Shown: positions 13,487 through 23,810 of the stretch, in pieces
Position numbering within the stretch: the first letter of the stretch is position 1
Layout of the letters: each line of letters starts with the position of its first letter
From: JACKII01 sp965202745
Lineage (GTDB): Bacteria; Pseudomonadota; Alphaproteobacteria; Bin95
DNA length: 64,000 bases
Assembly (NCBI GenBank): GCA_965202745.1
Contig: CBDBCB010000022.1
Coordinates: forward strand, 496,001-560,000
Direction of reading: 5' to 3'
The notes under the pieces: model-generated
The model's input: only the letters and a program-made list of their open reading frames with translations
What the model was told of the DNA's origin: nothing
The model's database searches: none
Position numbers and translations under genes: made by a program

Positions 13487-14511
13487 GATTCACATTTCAA
13501 GTGCGCCACCGAGGTGTGGCGCGAAGGCCTCGATTGGTGTCCGGAAGCCGAGGCATTTTCGCGGGGTTGAGTTAAGCATCCAGACGATGTCGTCGATATC
13601 GGTTTCGCGGTATTCGGAAAGCCTTGTGGATCGGGGCCGCTCGCGCCTTATCCTTCCGTTGGCATTCTCAATGCCGCCGCGTTGCCAAGGGCTGTGAGGA
13701 TCGCAGCCATAGGCTGGCATTCCAATCCAGTCCTTGACCGTTTCATGCCTGGCGAACTCCCCACCATTGTCATGGGTGATTGTTCGAAGGGCCTGCTCGG
13801 GCAGACCGCCTAGTTCAGCAATGATAGCAGCAGCGGTATCTTCGGAGACCTTGGCTCAGAAGACGCCGGCCAAGTGTGAACCGGGTCCTTCTCTCTTGCA
13901 GCGTCAACAGGATGTCACGCTGGTTTCGGCAGGGCACCAGATCTCCTTCCCAGTGTCCGAACTCAGTCCTTTCTGCAACGCTAACAGGGCGTTGATGGAT
14001 GGACACACGGTTCGGGATAGCAGGTTCCCGCTTTCCGTTGCGGGCTCTGCGGCCTCGTCTGGATTTTCGCTGAGCCCGATATTGGGGCAAGCCATCGCGT
14101 CGTCCGGCACGGCTGAAGACATGACGATAGATAGCCTCTGTGCTGACGACGTGATCCCCTCCGTCCAGTTCCATCCGCCCGGCGATCTGTTCGGGGGACC
14201 ATCCCGTAGCAAGACGGTCCTTCCCATGATTGCCCAAGCGGGTGGAACGCTCGATCTTCGACCCCCGAAGTTTGCTGACCCAGGCTCTGCGGTCCGCGCT
14301 ATCCGGTCGCTATCCGTCTGCGTTGCGGTTGCGCGCCAGTTCCCGATGGATCGTCCCCCGATGCCGTCCCAGACGCCGCGCCATCTCCGTCATCGGCATG
14401 TCCATTTCCATCAGCCCCCGCAGGCGACATCGTTCTTCAAGCGTAAAGGGATTGTATCTCGTTCCCATAGCGATCCCAGATATACTAGGTGGCGCACTTG
14501 GTGTGTGAATC
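13487..14511 (-). mobile_element. IS30-family element inserted in a glutathione S-transferase gene
   Basis: A 1025-bp element with 24-bp terminal inverted repeats at 13487-13510 and 14488-14511 that agree at 21 of 24 positions (GATTCACA, three variable bases, CAAGTGCGCCACC). It carries one transposase on the minus strand, broken by a nonsense codon and a frameshift. Both sides are flanked by pieces of the same glutathione S-transferase gene. A clean target duplication is not visible: TG on one side and TA on the other. Confidence 0.9.
13490..14468 (-). pseudogene. IS30-family transposase, nonsense codon plus frameshift
   Basis: The reading starts at the ATG at 14466-14468 with MGTRYNPFTLEERCRLRGL and a helix-turn-helix MTEMARRLGRHRGTIHREL, then meets a TAG at 14310-14312 after NRNADG. 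In the same frame it continues with RAWVSKLRGSKIERSTRLG and the catalytic HWEGDLVP. A frameshift near 13860-13880 moves the rest into another frame, which ends with DPHSPWQRGGIENANGRIRR and LNSTPRKCLGFRTP, the conserved IS30 C-terminal block with the catalytic glutamate. All three acidic catalytic motifs are still recognisable, so decay is recent. Confidence 0.88.
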
Positions 14512-15068
14512 TAGCCGCCGGGGCTGCCCGCAATGGCTTCCTTGCCTTCCGGGAACATGTTCACGGCGTTCAGGATCGGCGCGATGAAGCAATCGGCCAT
14601 GCTGAACGCAGCGCCGCCGAAATAGCCGTCGGCCACCGCGGCCTCCAGCATCCGGAACATTTTCGGGAAGCGCTTCAACGCCGGATCGATCTTGGTGCGG
14701 ACCACATTGGCGTCCTTGTCCTTGTTGAAGGCGTACTCGACCACATAGTTCCGCATCAGCAGCTGATCGGCCTCCACCGCCGCGAACGCTACCCACTGGC
14801 GCACTTTCGCGCCTGCCTTTGCATCCGCCGGGATCAGCTTCGGTCCGGGGAATACTTCGTCTATGTACTGCGCGATGGCCTGGGATTCGCAGAGTTCCAG
14901 CCCGTCATGACGTATGGCCGGAATTTTGCCGGTGGGGTTCAGGGATTTTACGGTATCCGAATGGGGCAGCTCGGCGAGCAGCTCGTAGGTAACCCCCTTC
15001 CCCTCCGCCACCATGCGCACCGAGCGCACAAAGTTAGAGCGGGCAAAATCGACGATTTCCAGGGGCAT
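14512..15068 (-). pseudogene. Glutathione S-transferase, N-terminal part
   Basis: The thioredoxin-fold N-terminal domain reads MPLEIVDFARSNFVRSVRM from the ATG at 15066-15068, with the conserved cis-proline and glutathione-contact region NPTGKIPAIRHDGLELCESQ and AIAQYIDEVFPG. The all-helical C-terminal domain follows to EGKEAIAGSPGG, where the IS30 terminus cuts it; the missing C-terminal helix is at 13421-13486. The gene would have coded for about 205 residues. The intact N-terminal domain without the last helix is unlikely to be a stable enzyme. The substrate is unknown; loss of the gene may be part of the decay of this accessory patch. Confidence 0.88.
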
Positions 15069-15141
15069 TTGAGCGTGATTCCTTGTGCCTGTATTTTTGC
15101 TTTGCGCCAACCGTACAGCGGTTTCCGCGTAATTCCCAACC

Positions 15142-16359
15142 CTACCCGCGCAGCATCCGCGCCACGGCATCCACAAATACTTGAGCGCCCAACGCAATGT
15201 CCTCGTCCGCGGTGTTCTCGCTCCAATGATGACTGACGCCGTTGATCGAAGGGATGAACAGCATGGAGGCTGGCATTTTCTGGGAGATTACCTGAGCGTC
15301 GTGGCCTGCTCCGCTCGGCATGCGCACATGCTTACCCGGTGCAAAGGTCTCCGCCGCCGCCTCAATGGCGTCCTGTAGGCCCGAATCCATCCGGGCAGGC
15401 ACACCGCGGGTTTGAGCGGTCATCGAGACGTCGCACGGCCCGTTGGCCTGCTCCTCGGCCACCACTTCGGCCAGCACGCCCTCCAGCTTCTTCAGCAGGT
15501 CCGGGTCGGCATCGCGGAACTGGAACACCATCTCCGCCCCGCCCGGCACAATGCTGGGCGCACCGGGGTCGAGGGTCATGCTGCCCACGGTCCAGACCGT
15601 GCGCTCCGCCACCACCTGGGGAAAGCGCTCCTGCAGGCGCTGATAGACCCGCATCATCGCGGCGCCAGCATCCCGGCGGATCGCCATCCGCGTGGTGCCC
15701 GCATGGTTCTGCGAGCCTTTGAAGGCCAGGTGGAACTGCCAAATTCCGACAATGCTGGTGACAACGCCGATGGAAAGCCCCGTTGCCTCCAGCGAGTCGC
15801 CCTGCTCGATATGGGCCTCCAGCATCCCAATATAGCGCGAGGGCTCCAGGCTCACTCGCGGTCCGGTAAAGCCCGTCCTGGCCAGTGCATCCCGCAACGG
15901 CTCGCCGGTAGTGCGGTTCTTCGAGGCGTCGATCATGGCCTCCGTCATATTCCCCACCAGCGAGTTGGAGCCAATCATGCTGCCGAAATGCCCTTCCTCA
16001 TCGGCAAAGGCCATCACATCGACACCAACGTCTTTCTCCCTGCTCTCCACCACCGCCCGCGCCGCTTCCAGCGCGTAGGCAACGCCCAACGCGCCATCCA
16101 GCCAACCCGCCCGGTTCTGGCTCTCCAGGTGCGAACCGCAGAGCATCCTCCGCCCGGGCGCGGGCGAATAGCCGATGACATTGGCGATGCCGTCAATGTG
16201 GGTCTCGTGCCCGATTGCCGTCAGCTCGTCCTTCAGCCAATGGCGGGTCTTGATATCGTCGTCGGAGAGAGTGGGCCGGTGCACGCCCGTCTCGTACCGG
16301 CCGATCTCGCGCAGCATATAGAGGTCGCGCAACACGCGGTCAGGGTTGGCTTTGATCAT
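15142..16359 (-). CDS. M20-family Zn-dependent hydrolase (N-carbamoyl-amino-acid / allantoate amidohydrolase type)
   Basis: A 405-residue amidohydrolase of the M20 fold. Such enzymes hydrolyse N-carbamoyl amino acids, allantoate or ureidoglycolate with a di-metal centre. Metal-site motifs are GSHLESQNRAGWLDGALG (about residue 75-92), DEEGHFGSMIGS (about 118) and PSGAGHDAQ near the C-terminus, with the dimerisation lid in the middle. In the first motif the usual H-x-D is H-x-E, a conservative change. Its neighbours, a glutathione S-transferase relic and a broken efflux pump, give no pathway context, so the substrate cannot be fixed from this window. Confidence 0.85.
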   Translation of the reverse strand: MIKANPDRVLRDLYMLREIGRYETGVHRPTLSDDDIKTRHWLKDELTAIGHETHIDGIANVIGYSPAPGRRMLCGSHLESQNRAGWLDGALGVAYALEAARAVVESREKDVGVDVMAFADEEGHFGSMIGSNSLVGNMTEAMIDASKNRTTGEPLRDALARTGFTGPRVSLEPSRYIGMLEAHIEQGDSLEATGLSIGVVTSIVGIWQFHLAFKGSQNHAGTTRMAIRRDAGAAMMRVYQRLQERFPQVVAERTVWTVGSMTLDPGAPSIVPGGAEMVFQFRDADPDLLKKLEGVLAEVVAEEQANGPCDVSMTAQTRGVPARMDSGLQDAIEAAAETFAPGKHVRMPSGAGHDAQVISQKMPASMLFIPSINGVSHHWSENTADEDIALGAQVFVDAVARMLRG

Positions 16360-16390
16360 GGTGAAAGGCTCCGGTCTTTGGGACGTGGTA

Positions 16391-19300
16391 TTATTCAGCA
16401 GCAGGCAATTGAGGGGATTGCTGGCGTTGCGGCAACAATCTGACCGCTTCCAGTTCTGCTTCCAACTGCAACCCGGCAGCAGCGCGCGGCTTGGAAAGCC
16501 CCGCGATCAGGGCATATGCCGCCGGTGTCAGGAACAGGGTGAAAATGGCGGAAAAGCCCAGACCGCCAAAGATTACCCAACCGATGGCACTCCGCGCCTC
16601 CGCCCCAGCGCCACTGCCGATAATCAGCGGCAGGCCGGCCAGAACGGTGGAGATCATGGTCATCGAAATCGGCCTCAGGCGCGCGGCGGCGGCGTCATAG
16701 GCCGCATCCGACGGAGCCGCCTCCTGGTTGCGCAACTGGTCAGCGAACTCCACCAGCAGAATGCCGTTTTTGGCCATGATGCCGATCAGCATCAGCACAC
16801 CTATCTGGCTGTAAATGTTGACCGTGGTGCCTGTCACCCAGAGAGCGTAGATAGCGGCACAAACACCGAACGGGACAGTGATCATCACTACCAGCGCACT
16901 GGTCAGGCTTTCGAACTGCGCCACCAGCACCAGAAAGATAATGGCGAGCGCGATAATATAGGTCCACGTGACGGCCGAGGAAGTTTCCTCCAGCGCCGCT
17001 ACCTCGCCGCGGAACAACAGGCCGATGCCGTCGGGCGGCGTTTCCTGCGCCAGTGTGCGGACGGCATCGACGGCTTGTGACAGGGTCATCTCCGTCGCGA
17101 CTGAGGCATCGATCTCGATCGCCCGCCGTTGGCCGTGCCGGTCCAGTTCGGCAGCAACACCCTCTTCCTGGAAGGTCACCAATTGGGTTAGCGGCCCCAA
17201 GCAGCCGGAGGTAGCGCGCACCGATAGGTTCAACAAGTCAGCCGGGTCACGAATGGCCACCGCCGCCGATTGCAGGATAACCGGCACCGCCTGATCGCCG
17301 ATGGTCAGCTCCGCGATCTCCTCCTCGTCCACCAGCGCGCGCAGGGTCGAGGAAAGTTCCGTCATAGGCACACCAAGGTCGGCTGCCCGCGCCCGGTCCA
17401 CCCCAATGGACAGTTGCGGCTGGGTGGCTTGGTACTGGATGCGAATACCGGAAAGGCCGGGCATCTCGTCCCGCCGATCAGCAAAATCCTGCGCTGCGAT
17501 TGCAATATCCGGGTAGTTCGGGCCGGGCAGGGCCAGGCTGATGCCACCGTCCGAGCCACGGCAAAGGCCCAAGCTGTTGCCCGAAACCACCCGAGCGCGG
17601 GCACCTGCCAGCTTGGCCAATGGTGGTTTCAGGGAGTCCTCGATTTCCTGCTGAGAAACTGTCCGTTCATCCCACGGCAGCAAGCGCATACCGATAGTAC
17701 CTCGGTTGAGGTCCCACCGCCCGGTGATCGAAAATAGACCATCCGCCAAGCCGCGGTCGATCCAGGGCTGCATCATCGCCTCTACGGCCTCCACCTGACG
17801 ATCGGTATAGTCGAGCCCAATGCCATCCGGCCCCTGCAAGCGGACATTGACCTCACCGCGGTCTTCGGCTGGCACTAATTCCTCACCCAGATCGCCATAA
17901 ATCAGTCCTGCCGACCCGGCCAGCATTGCCGCCACAACCAGGGCCAACAATGGTGCCCGCAGGATAGGCCGCAGCATGGCCAGATAGCCAGCGCTCAGCC
18001 ACCCGCCCAAAGGCCCCGTCATGCCCCGCTCGCTGCCCAAGGAGGGCAAGCGCGAGGCGATCATCGGACAAATTGAGAGGGCAACAAACGATGATATCGC
18101 GACCGTAATCGCCAAGACGAAACCAAATTCCGTAAACAGGCGTCCGGCATCGCTCGGCAGGAAGGATATGGGCACGAACACGGCGATCAAAGTCACCGTG
18201 GTCGCAATGACGGCAAAGAACACTTCCCGCGTACCGATGACAGAGGCTGCCTTGCGGCCCATGCCGCGGCTACGGCAGCGCTGGATATTCTCCGTCACCA
18301 CGATGGCGTCATCCATCACCAGCCCCGTCGCCAGCACCAAGGCCAGCAGCGTGATGAGGTTGACGGAAAAACCCAACAGCCAGATGCCGGCCAGCGAACC
18401 GGTTAACGCGATCGGAATCGCAATCGCCGACACCAGAGTCACACCCAGCCTGCCGAAAAATAGCCAGATGACCGTCACCACGATCGCCAAAGCTGCGGCC
18501 AGGGTGAACAGCACTTCTTTGATAGAGCCCCCAGATAAAGACAGCCGAATCGCTGGTGACGTGGAACCGCATTTCGGGATGCTGCTTCTGCAACTTGGCA
18601 ATCGCCCGCTGCACGTCGTTGGAAATGGCGACCGTATTGGACTGAGCCTGACACACGACGCCCAGGCTCAGCACCAACCGCCCATCCAGACGGGCCACGC
18701 TTTGCGGGGTGGCGACGCTGAAATACACGTCCGCCAGATCACCCAGCCGCACATTGTTGCGCAACATCAGTTGCTTCATACGCTCCGGATCGGAAACCGT
18801 GGCGTCAGCGCGTACCAGCACCTCCATCTGGCCTGCCGCAAAGCTGCCTACCGGCACATCGAACTGTGCCGCCCGCAGCGTTTCCGCCACTTCACCGATG
18901 GACAGGCCGTATGCCGCCAATCGCTCCGGCGAGACCTCTACCCGGATGACTTTCTTGCGGGTGCCGAAAACAAAGACGTCGGCCACGCCCTCAACCGCCG
19001 TGATCTCCGGTACGATCTGATCCTCGACGGTTCTGGTCAGCGCTTCAATGGATTCGCCATCGCTATAGATGGCAAGCCGCAGGATCGGGGCGGCGGCGCG
19101 GTCTGACTTGACCACAATCAGCTCTTCCACACCTGCTGGCAGGCGCCTCACAATCCGGCTTACCGCCTCCCGCACATCGTTGGCGGCATCGGTCAGGTCC
19201 TGATCGGGCCGAAACTCGATGCTCATACGGAAATTGCCCTCCTCGGAGGATGAACGTACCGACAGTACCCCCGCGACCCGCGCAACAGCTCCTTCCACCA

Positions 19301-19512
19301 AGGAGGTTACTTCCGCATCCACCGTCGTCGGCGATGCGCCCGGATAGTTGGCCCGGACCGAGACGATGGGCCGGTCCACATCCGGCAGTTCCCGCACTTC
19401 GACACCCAGCAAGGCCGCCAGTCCCGCAATCACAATCAGCAGGTTGAAGACTGCGGCCAAAAACGGGCGGCTGACGCCTCAGTCCCGGCAGACCTTCCCG
19501 CGCGCCACTCAT
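16391..19512 (-). pseudogene. RND efflux pump inner-membrane transporter (AcrB/MexB-like), two frameshifts
   Basis: A proton-driven multidrug efflux transporter of about 1035 codons. The start MSGAREGLPGL lies at the ATG at 19510-19512. An extra G in minus-strand CTGAGGCGTC (near 19480) shifts the frame, after which FNLLIVIAGLAALLGVEVRE and the first periplasmic loops read normally to VTSDSAVFI. Here a run of five G (plus-strand CCCCC at 18528-18532) is one base too long, and the rest continues in another frame: GSIKEVLFTLAAALAIV, GLVMDDAIVVTENIQR with the proton-relay aspartates, and the C-terminal membrane half ending LLPQRQQSPQLPAAE. Removing one base at each site would restore the gene. 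The adaptor gene upstream is frameshifted too. Confidence 0.85.
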
Positions 19513-20514
19513 GACCCTGCCCCTTCCCGTGCGTGCGGTTCTTCGCTGATAATCTCAACCTTCTTGCCGGGCGCCAGACGCTGTGTGCCCTCGATGACCA
19601 CTCGATCACCGGCGGCAAGTGGCCCTTCAATCAAAACGGTGGAGTTACGCCTGCGCACCAGCCGCACTTCGATCTTTTCCGCTTTGTCTCCCTTGATGCG
19701 CCAGACATGCAGCGCGCCTTTGGCGAACTGCACCGCCAATTCCGGCACTTCAGGGTATTCCTGTCCCGGCAGATGCAGGTTGACCGTGAAGGAGGCACCG
19801 GGACGCAGCAAATCATCCTCGTTCGGTAGCGAAATCCTTACCCGGGCTGTTCTGCTGGCCGGATCGACTCGCGAGTCAATCGCTGTCACTTCGCCCTGAA
19901 ACTCCCGTCCGCCAAAAGCCGGTGTGACGGCGGTGACTGGCAGATCCTTCCGGATACGGCCCAGCAGGTGTTCCGGCAATTCAAACTCCACCAGCAGCAG
20001 GCTGCGGTCATCGAACGTCGTGATCTCCACGTTGCTGTTGACCCAGTCGCCGACTTCCACGCTCGGCAGACCCGAGATGCCATCGAACGGCGCGCGCAGC
20101 ACCCGGTCAGCCAGCGCCTCCTGCGCCTTTTGCATGTCCAACGCCGCGACTTCCGCCAGCTTGGTTTCTGCAAGAGTCAGGGCGAGACGCTGGTCCTTGT
20201 CCTCCAGGGTCAGCATGGCCACGCCCGCTACGAACCGCGCGCCGGAGGCCAGCTTGGACCGCACAACCTTGCCTTCCGCCTCCAGCCTCAGGATGACCGA
20301 GCGCGCGGCCCGCCCGGTTCCCACGACCTCGAACAGCAGATCGTCCGACGCCGTGCCTACTGACACCACGATAATGGGAACTCCGCCGCCGCTTCGGCTC
20401 TTGCGGCCGCTTTCGGCCTGGCTGGCCAAGCCCGGACAGGATCGTATCCTGTTGCTGCCACAACACGCCTGCAACACAGAGAATGAGAGCAGCAACGAAA
20501 ACCTGTTTGAGCAT
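19509..20514 (-). pseudogene. RND efflux periplasmic adaptor (membrane fusion protein), frameshifted
   Basis: The N-terminal anchor MLKQVFVAALILCVAGVLWQ (ATG at 20512-20514) is in a different frame from the body of the protein, which resumes with VPIIVVSVGTASDDLLFEVV; the shift is near 20430. The body shows lipoyl-like halves (GRAARSVILRLEAEGKV and RVLRAPFDGISGLPSVEVGD), the beta-barrel domain and the C-terminal APGKKVEIISEEP. The alpha-helical hairpin between the lipoyl halves is only about 40 residues and looks shorter than in well-studied adaptors. The 3' end overlaps the transporter start by 4 bp, as expected for an adaptor-pump operon. No outer-membrane channel gene is next to it. Confidence 0.78.
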
Positions 20515-20610
20515 TCCGATAGGTGCGCGCTCCGGCGTTTGGTCCTTGCCAACAATACAGAGCCAATCAATAGCACATTCACCCCGTTAATATCACCACT
20601 AAGGAGGGCC

Positions 20611-20682
20611 GCACCCAGTCAGTCCGCCACTTGCACCACCCCTGCCGCACCCAGTCAGTCCGCCACTTGCACCACCCCTGCC
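20611..20682. repeat. Perfect 36-bp tandem duplication at the CoA-transferase 3' end
   Basis: Bases 20611-20646 are repeated without change at 20647-20682. The unit contains the last codons and the stop of the CoA-transferase gene (minus-strand VVQVAD and TGA). The second unit places an extra copy of the C-terminal coding sequence after the stop, so the protein itself is not altered. Confidence 0.95.
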
Positions 20683-21845
20683 GCGGCCAGGCTGCCGATA
20701 CGCGCCTGGTCAAAGCCCAAGACCTCACCCAGCACCTGGCCTGTATGCTGGCCCAGCAGCGGGGCGGCCTGCGGATCGGCCACCGGCGTTTCAGCAAACT
20801 GGAACGGCGGGGCGATGTTGGGCACCGTGCAGCCGCCGGCAAATGGCAATGCTGCCGCCCGGTCCCGGTCCCGTATCTCGCTGGAGGCATAGACCTCATC
20901 CAGCGAGCGCACTTCACCCGCCGGCACGCCTGCTGTCAGCATCCGCGCCATCAGGTCTGCACGCGGCTGGGCTGCAAACAGTGACTTGAGGATGTCCATC
21001 AGCGCTGCCTTGTTCGCCACCCGGTCGCGGACGCCCGCATAGTCCGGATGATCTGCCAGGTCAGGCCGCCCCAGCACATCCCGCACCAGCCGCTGATAAG
21101 TCCGGTCGTTGGCGCAGGTGACATAGACCGCGCCGTCTACCGTCTGAAACACGTCGACCGGCACGGCATCCTTGCTGGAATTGCCGAACCGTTCCGGCAC
21201 CACGCCCGTCATCAAATAGTGCATAGCGTGAAAGCCGCTCATCTGCACCGCGGTATCGAACAACGAAACTTCGCAATATTGCCCCTTACCCAGCCGCTCC
21301 CGCGCCATCAGCGCGCCCAGAATCGTGTTGCAGGCCATCATCGCCGTGCTGGTATCCATGATGGAGGGGCCGGAACGCACCGGGTCACGATCGGGAAAGC
21401 CGGTCAGGCTCATGAAACCGCTTTCCGCCTGGGCTATCGGGTCGAATCCCAGCCGCCCGGCATGCGGCCCGGAACGGCCGTAGGCCGACACTGCGCAATA
21501 CACCAGCCGCGGGTTGTCCGCCGCCAGCGTGGCATACCCCAGGCCAAACCGATCCATCACACCGGCGGAGAAATTCTCCACCACCACATCCGCTGTCGTC
21601 GCCAGATCGCGCGCAATTTGCTGGCCTTCAGGCTTGCTGAGATCAAGCGCCACGCTCTTTTTGTTGCGATTGCACCAGACAAAAGGCGGCCCCATGCCGG
21701 CGCGTTGCGGGCCGAACCCGCGGAAATCATCCCCGCCGCCCGTCTTCTCCATCTTGATAATCTCCGCACCCATGTCGCCCAGAAACATGGTCGCCACCGG
21801 TCCGGCGATAAAGTGGGTGAAGTCGAGCCCGCGTATGCCGGTCAA
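20655..21845 (-). CDS. Class III (CaiB/BaiF) CoA-transferase
   Basis: A 396-residue family III acyl-CoA transferase, which moves CoA between carboxylic acids through an aspartyl-CoA intermediate. Visible motifs are GLDFTHFIAGPVATMFLGDMG, RNKKSVALDLSKPEGQ, and SIMDTSTAM with the catalytic Asp near residue 170. The start needs care: the open frame begins at TTG 21845 without a good ribosome-binding site, whereas an ATG at 21862 has a GAGG at suitable distance but reaches a stop after six codons. One missing base between them would join MPTPP to LTGIRGLDF. So either TTG is used or the 5' end carries a frameshift. The acyl substrate is unknown. Confidence 0.85.
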   Translation of the reverse strand: MTGIRGLDFTHFIAGPVATMFLGDMGAEIIKMEKTGGGDDFRGFGPQRAGMGPPFVWCNRNKKSVALDLSKPEGQQIARDLATTADVVVENFSAGVMDRFGLGYATLAADNPRLVYCAVSAYGRSGPHAGRLGFDPIAQAESGFMSLTGFPDRDPVRSGPSIMDTSTAMMACNTILGALMARERLGKGQYCEVSLFDTAVQMSGFHAMHYLMTGVVPERFGNSSKDAVPVDVFQTVDGAVYVTCANDRTYQRLVRDVLGRPDLADHPDYAGVRDRVANKAALMDILKSLFAAQPRADLMARMLTAGVPAGEVRSLDEVYASSEIRDRDRAAALPFAGGCTVPNIAPPFQFAETPVADPQAAPLLGQHTGQVLGEVLGFDQARIGSLAAAGVVQVAD

Positions 21846-21935
21846 TCAGGAGGGGTTGGCATGGCGAGTCCTCGGTTCAGCTAACGGCTGTGCCGATGGT
21901 GCGTCCCGCCTGCCGCTGCTGTCAAACCGCCAGCG

Positions 21936-22562
21936 CTAAACGTTGCCCCTCAACAGGAAGATGCCCTGCTCGCCCAACAGGTTTGCCCGCCGGGAGCGCG
22001 CGGTCGGTCGGGACGCCGCTCCATCATGCCCCAGCACCACTTCCTGCTCGATCGTCAGCCCCATCTCTTCGGTCAGGTCGACAAAATCCCGGATGGTGCA
22101 AAGATGCGTATTCTTGGTTGAGTACCAAGGTTGATCCAAGTATTTGGTTACCGGCATGCGGCCGCATAGCAGAATTTCCAGCCGGCTGCGCCAGTAACCA
22201 AAATTTGGGATGGAGACGATGGCGTAGGTGCCGATACGAATCAGCTCCTCCAGCACCTTGCGCGGTTCTTCGATCCGCTGCAGCGTCTGCGTCAGCACTA
22301 CATAGTCGAAGCTGCTGGCGGGATAGAGCGATAAATCGGTATTCGCGTTCCCCCGGATTACCGACAGACCAGCCGCCACGCAGGAATTCACCTTGGCCCG
22401 GCGCAACTCGATCCCGCGCGCGTCCACCTGTTTGTGACGGCCCAAGTACCCTAGCAACTCGCCGGTGCCGCAGCCGATATCCAGCACGCGGGTTCCGGGC
22501 TCAACCCAATCGGCAACAATCTGCAGGTCAGGCCGCAGATCAGCGTACTCGTCAGTGCTCAT
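21936..22562 (-). CDS. metW: Methionine biosynthesis protein MetW
   Basis: A 208-residue protein of the SAM-methyltransferase fold that works with MetX in homoserine acylation in many proteobacteria. It has the SAM-binding motif VLDIGCGTGELLGYL near residue 26 and the family stretches VLTQTLQRIEEPRKVLEELI and PVTKYLDQPWYSTKNTHLCT. The start ATG overlaps the metX stop by 4 bp, so translation is coupled. The exact activity of MetW is less well established than its association with MetX; the conserved pairing here supports a role in methionine synthesis. Confidence 0.95.
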   Translation of the reverse strand: MSTDEYADLRPDLQIVADWVEPGTRVLDIGCGTGELLGYLGRHKQVDARGIELRRAKVNSCVAAGLSVIRGNANTDLSLYPASSFDYVVLTQTLQRIEEPRKVLEELIRIGTYAIVSIPNFGYWRSRLEILLCGRMPVTKYLDQPWYSTKNTHLCTIRDFVDLTEEMGLTIEQEVVLGHDGAASRPTARSRRANLLGEQGIFLLRGNV

Positions 22563-23761
22563 TGCAGTCCCCGAAGCCGGGCGCAGCCGTCGATGAAGCC
22601 CTGCAAGGTGCGGAACATTTCTGGTTCGTCCAACAGAAACGCATCGTGTCCCTTGTCCGTATCGATCTCCACAAAACTGACCGGCGCTGCAACCGCGTTC
22701 AGCGCATGCACCATCTTGCGGCTCTCACTGGTTGGAAATAGCCAATCACTCGTGAAGGAAACGAGGCACATCCGGGTCTTGCATCCCTGGAACGCCTGCG
22801 CCAGCGAACCCTCACCCCGTTCAGCCGCCAGATCGAAATAGTCCATCGCGCGGGTGATATAGAGGTACGAATTGGCATCGAAACGGTCAACGAAGGTCGA
22901 GCCCTGGTACCGCAGATAGCTTTCGACCTGAAAATCCGCGTCGAAGCCATAGTCGACCTTGCTCCGGTCCTGAAGAGAGCGCCCGAACTTCCGGTGCAGT
23001 GCCGGCTCCGACAGATACGTGATGTGCGCCGTCATCCGCGCCACCGCCAGGCCGCGCCGTGGCAGGCTGCCATAAAGGGCGTAGTCGCCATTGCGCCAGT
23101 CAGGGTCAGCCATGATTGCCTGCCGGCCAACCTCGTGAAAGGCGATGTTCTGGGCTGTGTGATAGGCAGCAGTGGCAATTGGGATGGCGCTGAAAATCCG
23201 ATCTCCAAACGCGGCTACGGCTTCCAGCACCTGCATTCCGCCCATCGAACCGCCGACGACGGAGAACAGCGTTTCGATGCCCAGCGAATCGACCACACGC
23301 ATAGATGCCCGCACCATGTCGGCGATAGTGATGACAGGGAAATTCAGGCCATAGGGCTGTCCGGTTACCGGGTCATCATCTGACGGGCCAGTCGAGCCCA
23401 TGCACCCACCCAGTACATTCACACAGATCAGAAAATATTTGCCAGGGTCCAAAGGCAGGCCGGGGCCGATGATCGAGTTCCACCAACCTTCTTTCCCCGT
23501 CAGGGGGTGAGGTTCTGCCGGGAACTGGTCGCCAGTTAGTGCGTGACAGATCAAAATGGCGTTCGACCGCTCTGCATTCAGCGTGCCATAGGTTTGGTAT
23601 GCCAGGGTCACAGGTGACAGGCTCAGACCGCTATCCAGTTGCAGCGGATCGTCGTCACCGATCGTCAACACGTGCCCTGGCAGGACCTGACGGCCGTTGC
23701 GGACGCTCACCGGGCTGCTGGCACCGGTTTCTGTCGTAATATGGGGTTTCTGCTGTTCCAA
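22559..23761 (-). CDS. metX: Homoserine O-acyltransferase MetX
   Basis: Acylates homoserine at the first committed step of methionine synthesis. The alpha/beta hydrolase has the nucleophile elbow VVGGSMGGMQVLEA near residue 165, the oxyanion and substrate region ILICHALTGDQFP, and the late catalytic Asp/His in SDWLFPTSESRKM and EIDTDKGHDAFLLDEPE. It is 400 residues long, typical of the family. The frame opens with TTG at 23761 (MEQQKPHITTE); no better start is available downstream before the conserved core. Upstream on the same strand is a 39-bp imperfect hairpin that would sit in its leader. Acetyl versus succinyl specificity cannot be read safely from the sequence. Confidence 0.95.
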   Translation of the reverse strand: MEQQKPHITTETGASSPVSVRNGRQVLPGHVLTIGDDDPLQLDSGLSLSPVTLAYQTYGTLNAERSNAILICHALTGDQFPAEPHPLTGKEGWWNSIIGPGLPLDPGKYFLICVNVLGGCMGSTGPSDDDPVTGQPYGLNFPVITIADMVRASMRVVDSLGIETLFSVVGGSMGGMQVLEAVAAFGDRIFSAIPIATAAYHTAQNIAFHEVGRQAIMADPDWRNGDYALYGSLPRRGLAVARMTAHITYLSEPALHRKFGRSLQDRSKVDYGFDADFQVESYLRYQGSTFVDRFDANSYLYITRAMDYFDLAAERGEGSLAQAFQGCKTRMCLVSFTSDWLFPTSESRKMVHALNAVAAPVSFVEIDTDKGHDAFLLDEPEMFRTLQGFIDGCARLRGLQ

Positions 23762-23810
23762 CGTTGTCTTTGCTTTCGGCCGAGTGCCGCTCTATGGATA
23801 GACGCCATTT

